Shown: one piece after another, positions 62,073 through 64,000 of the stretch
How the letters are laid out: every line of letters starts with the position of its first letter
Numbering within the stretch: the first letter of the stretch is position 1
Assembly: GCA_938074045.1 (NCBI GenBank)
Contig: CALJGI010000009.1
Span: forward strand, 124,001-188,000
DNA length: 64,000 nucleotides
Direction: 5' to 3'
Origin: an uncultured Halieaceae bacterium
GTDB taxonomy: Bacteria > Pseudomonadota > Gammaproteobacteria > Pseudomonadales > Halieaceae
Made by a program: the position numbers and the translations under genes
Notes under the pieces: model-generated
The model's database searches: none
What the model was told of the DNA's origin: nothing
The model's input: the letters and a program-made list of their open reading frames with translations, nothing else

Positions 62073-63160
62073 AACCATTCATCCAGTTCGACGATGTTTC
62101 CAAACACTTCGGCGACTTTGCCGCTGTCGATAGGGTCAGCCTTGATATTGAGGAAGGTGAGTTTTTCTCCATCCTGGGTGGCTCCGGCTGTGGCAAGACC
62201 ACCCTGTTGCGCATACTGGCTGGTTTCGAGGAACTCAGCAGTGGCCGAATGCTGATTGATGGCGAGGATATGAGTGGCATTCCTGCCCATCGCCGGCCGG
62301 TCAACATGATGTTCCAGTCCTATGCCCTGTTTCCACATATGAATGTCGCAAAGAATATTGCCTACGGATTAAAGCAAGACGGTCTCGAACCAGCGGATAT
62401 CGATGCGCGCGTAACCAGGATTCTGGATTTGGTGCAAATGAGTGAGTTCGCGCAACGCAAACCCCGGCAGTTGTCCGGTGGTCAGCAACAAAGAGTCGCG
62501 CTGGCGCGCGCTCTGGTCAAGCAACCAAAGGTATTACTACTCGACGAGCCTCTCGCTGCACTGGACAAAAAACTGCGCCAAAATACGCAGTTTGAACTGG
62601 CCAATATTCAACAAAAAACCGGCATTACTTTTGTGTTGGTCACCCACGATCAGGAGGAGGCGATGATGCTGTCTTCGCGCATCGCTGTCATGAATCGTGG
62701 GCAATTTTCACAGGTTGGAACACCCTCTGAAATCTACGAGAACCCACAAAACAGGTTTACAGCCGATTTTATCGGCAGCATCAACCTGTTTGAGGGTAAC
62801 GTTGCCGCACTGGCAGAAACTATGATGACGGTTTCGGTCCCCGCCATCGATGAATGCCTGACAGCACCGGCCATTCCCGACGTAAACATCGGTGACCCCG
62901 TTTGCCTGGCCATACGTCCCGAGAAAATATGGATTTCCAGGCAAGCACCTGACACGGAAGGCAATACAATCCTGACCGGCGAGGTAGTCGACCAGGGTTA
63001 TTTCGGCAACTTGTCTGTGTACCGAGTACGTCTGCCCAGCGGTGATATGGTGCAGGTCAGCACCCAGAATAGAGTTCGGTCAACGGAGAGAGCCATTCAA
63101 CGCGAGGACGAAGTCTTTATCCACTGGGAGTGCACGAGTGCGGTGGTGCTGAAGGAATGA
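62069..63160 (+). CDS. potA: Polyamine-type ABC transporter ATP-binding protein (PotA family)
   Basis: 363 residues from the ATG at 62069, which overlaps the binding-protein stop (ATGA) and begins 'MKPFIQFDDVSKHFGDFAAV'. Walker A G-G-S-G-C-G-K-T-T is at 37-45, the signature L-S-G-G-Q-Q-Q-R at 135-142, Walker B 'VLLLDEP' at about 155-161 and H-loop 'VTHDQEEAM'. The C-terminal third is a TOBE/OB-fold regulatory domain ('VCLAIRPEKIWISRQ', 'GEVVDQGYFGNLSVYRV'), typical of PotA. It energises uptake with the permease encoded immediately downstream. The next gene starts inside its stop codon. Confidence 0.95.
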   Translation: MKPFIQFDDVSKHFGDFAAVDRVSLDIEEGEFFSILGGSGCGKTTLLRILAGFEELSSGRMLIDGEDMSGIPAHRRPVNMMFQSYALFPHMNVAKNIAYGLKQDGLEPADIDARVTRILDLVQMSEFAQRKPRQLSGGQQQRVALARALVKQPKVLLLDEPLAALDKKLRQNTQFELANIQQKTGITFVLVTHDQEEAMMLSSRIAVMNRGQFSQVGTPSEIYENPQNRFTADFIGSINLFEGNVAALAETMMTVSVPAIDECLTAPAIPDVNIGDPVCLAIRPEKIWISRQAPDTEGNTILTGEVVDQGYFGNLSVYRVRLPSGDMVQVSTQNRVRSTERAIQREDEVFIHWECTSAVVLKE

Positions 63161-64000
63161 ATAAAACACCCGGATACAAGGGCTTGCTTGCCGTCAACCT
63201 GTCTGCCAGGGCGGTCAATCGCGGCCTGCTTTGGTCGCCATACCTGTGGTTGCTGCTGTTTTTCCTTGCCCCTTTTGCGATTGTAATAAAGATAAGTCTG
63301 TCCGAAATCGTCCTGGCCAGTCCTCCCTATCAGCCCATGTTCAACTGGGCAGAGGACGCAACTCAATGGTTTAATGGCACCCTCGAGAACTACCTGTTTG
63401 TATTAAGGGATCGGCTCTACCTTTACACGTTCTGGAACTCAATTCAGACCGCCGCCATCTCGACGGTTCTGGTATTGCTGCTCGGCTATCCGATGGCCTA
63501 TGCCATCGCGCGAGCCCCCGCAGACAAGCAGGGCTTGTTATTGATGCTGGTTATCATCCCGTTCTGGACATCCTTTCTGTTGCGGATCTATGCATTAACC
63601 GGGCTACTCAATACGCACGGCGTTATCAACAATGCATTGCTTGGGCTGCAGCTTATTGATCAGCCATTGCAATTGATGTATACCGACTTCGCGATCTACA
63701 TCGGCATCGTATACAGCTATCTGCCGTTCATGATTCTGCCTCTATATGCCACACTGGAAAGGCTCGATCTCAGCCTGGTCGATGCCGCCTCAGATCTCGG
63801 CGCGGGACCGCTGCGATCGTTTGTCGATATAACACTGCCCCTCTCCCTGCCAGGAATTATTGCTGGATGTATGCTGGTGTTTATTCCAGCCATGGGTGAA
63901 TTCGTCATACCCAGTCTTTTGGGCGGTGCAGAAAGCCCCATGATTGGTCGCGTGCTCTATGACGAGTTTTTCCTCAATCGTGACTGGCCAGTATCCAGTG
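63157..64000 (+). CDS. Polyamine-type ABC transporter permease (PotB family), 3' end cut by window
   Basis: Starts at the ATG at 63157 overlapping the potA stop (ATGA), with AAGGA just upstream, and stays open to the window edge (281 codons). It has an N-terminal membrane helix ('YLWLLLFFLAPFAIVIKISLSE'), the extracytoplasmic loop with 'LENYLFVLRD', and several helices typical of PotB ('FWNSIQTAAISTVLVLLLGYPMAYAIAR'). The EAA coupling motif is 'DAASDLGAGPLRSFVDITLPLSLPGI'. The second permease (PotC-like) would be expected beyond the window. Confidence 0.93.
   Translation, partial: MNKTPGYKGLLAVNLSARAVNRGLLWSPYLWLLLFFLAPFAIVIKISLSEIVLASPPYQPMFNWAEDATQWFNGTLENYLFVLRDRLYLYTFWNSIQTAAISTVLVLLLGYPMAYAIARAPADKQGLLLMLVIIPFWTSFLLRIYALTGLLNTHGVINNALLGLQLIDQPLQLMYTDFAIYIGIVYSYLPFMILPLYATLERLDLSLVDAASDLGAGPLRSFVDITLPLSLPGIIAGCMLVFIPAMGEFVIPSLLGGAESPMIGRVLYDEFFLNRDWPVSS

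Noticed and set aside
1-64000. CRISPR array, prophage, integron or tRNA genes
   Set aside because: No spaced repeats, phage structural or integrase genes, or cloverleaf-forming sequences were recognised on either strand.

Overview
The window looks like chromosomal DNA of a free-living, probably marine gammaproteobacterium of the OMG/Cellvibrionales type. This is inferred from two TonB-dependent receptors with the 'EVYVTAQK/EVIVTAEK' mature N-terminus, a membrane-anchored sulfatase/glycosidase cluster, a Coq4-type quinone protein, a gamma-type Pgi, and TPR/TolB-like and DUF885 proteins. GC is moderate. I see no rRNA, tRNA, CRISPR array, phage or intact transposase.

1-13 kb is a carbohydrate-catabolism locus. 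Five genes on the minus strand (GH2, GH2, S1 sulfatase, GH3, HSL-type esterase cut by the window start) are spaced 4-30 bp apart. A third GH2 paralogue diverges from them across a short intergenic with an 8-bp inverted repeat, followed by an NAD-dependent epimerase. The enzymes carry N-terminal membrane anchors or a signal peptide, so degradation of a sulfated or esterified glycan in the periplasm is likely; the substrate is unknown.

13-22 kb holds a response regulator, histidine kinase, RND adaptor and RND pump in one minus-strand run. A TonB-dependent receptor diverges from it. The shared intergenic carries a CTTAA-N6-CTTAA-like direct repeat of the QseB/PmrA kind. An identical 15-bp core recurs at about 45.05 kb, upstream of a Tat-exported dehydrogenase.

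22-36 kb is mostly housekeeping and scattered genes: Hsp20, a broken metallo-beta-lactamase-fold gene, pgi, a TolB/TPR membrane protein, a DUF885 lipoprotein, an esterase, arfB-sprT-DsbA-like isomerase, coq4, and an acetyl-CoA hydrolase/transferase.

36-48 kb is accessory and decaying: a second TonB receptor, two BamE-like lipoproteins, a 5'-truncated desaturase, a 2OG oxygenase, two SDRs, an amidohydrolase remnant, and an ABC exporter whose ATPase (amber codon) and permease (frameshift plus deletion) are both broken.

48-57 kb carries a hybrid kinase ending in an HPt domain, convergent with a REC-PP2C-STAS protein (likely one phosphorelay / partner-switching module). It also has a YjiH-type membrane protein coupled to a DUF3604 protein, and a frameshifted small membrane protein.

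57-64 kb carries a small FkbM methyltransferase / PhyH oxygenase / ketosteroid isomerase operon, a heavy-metal permease behind a CueR-like operator, and a polyamine-type ABC importer (potD-potA-potB order) whose first gene appears to start at ATA. The last gene runs off the window.
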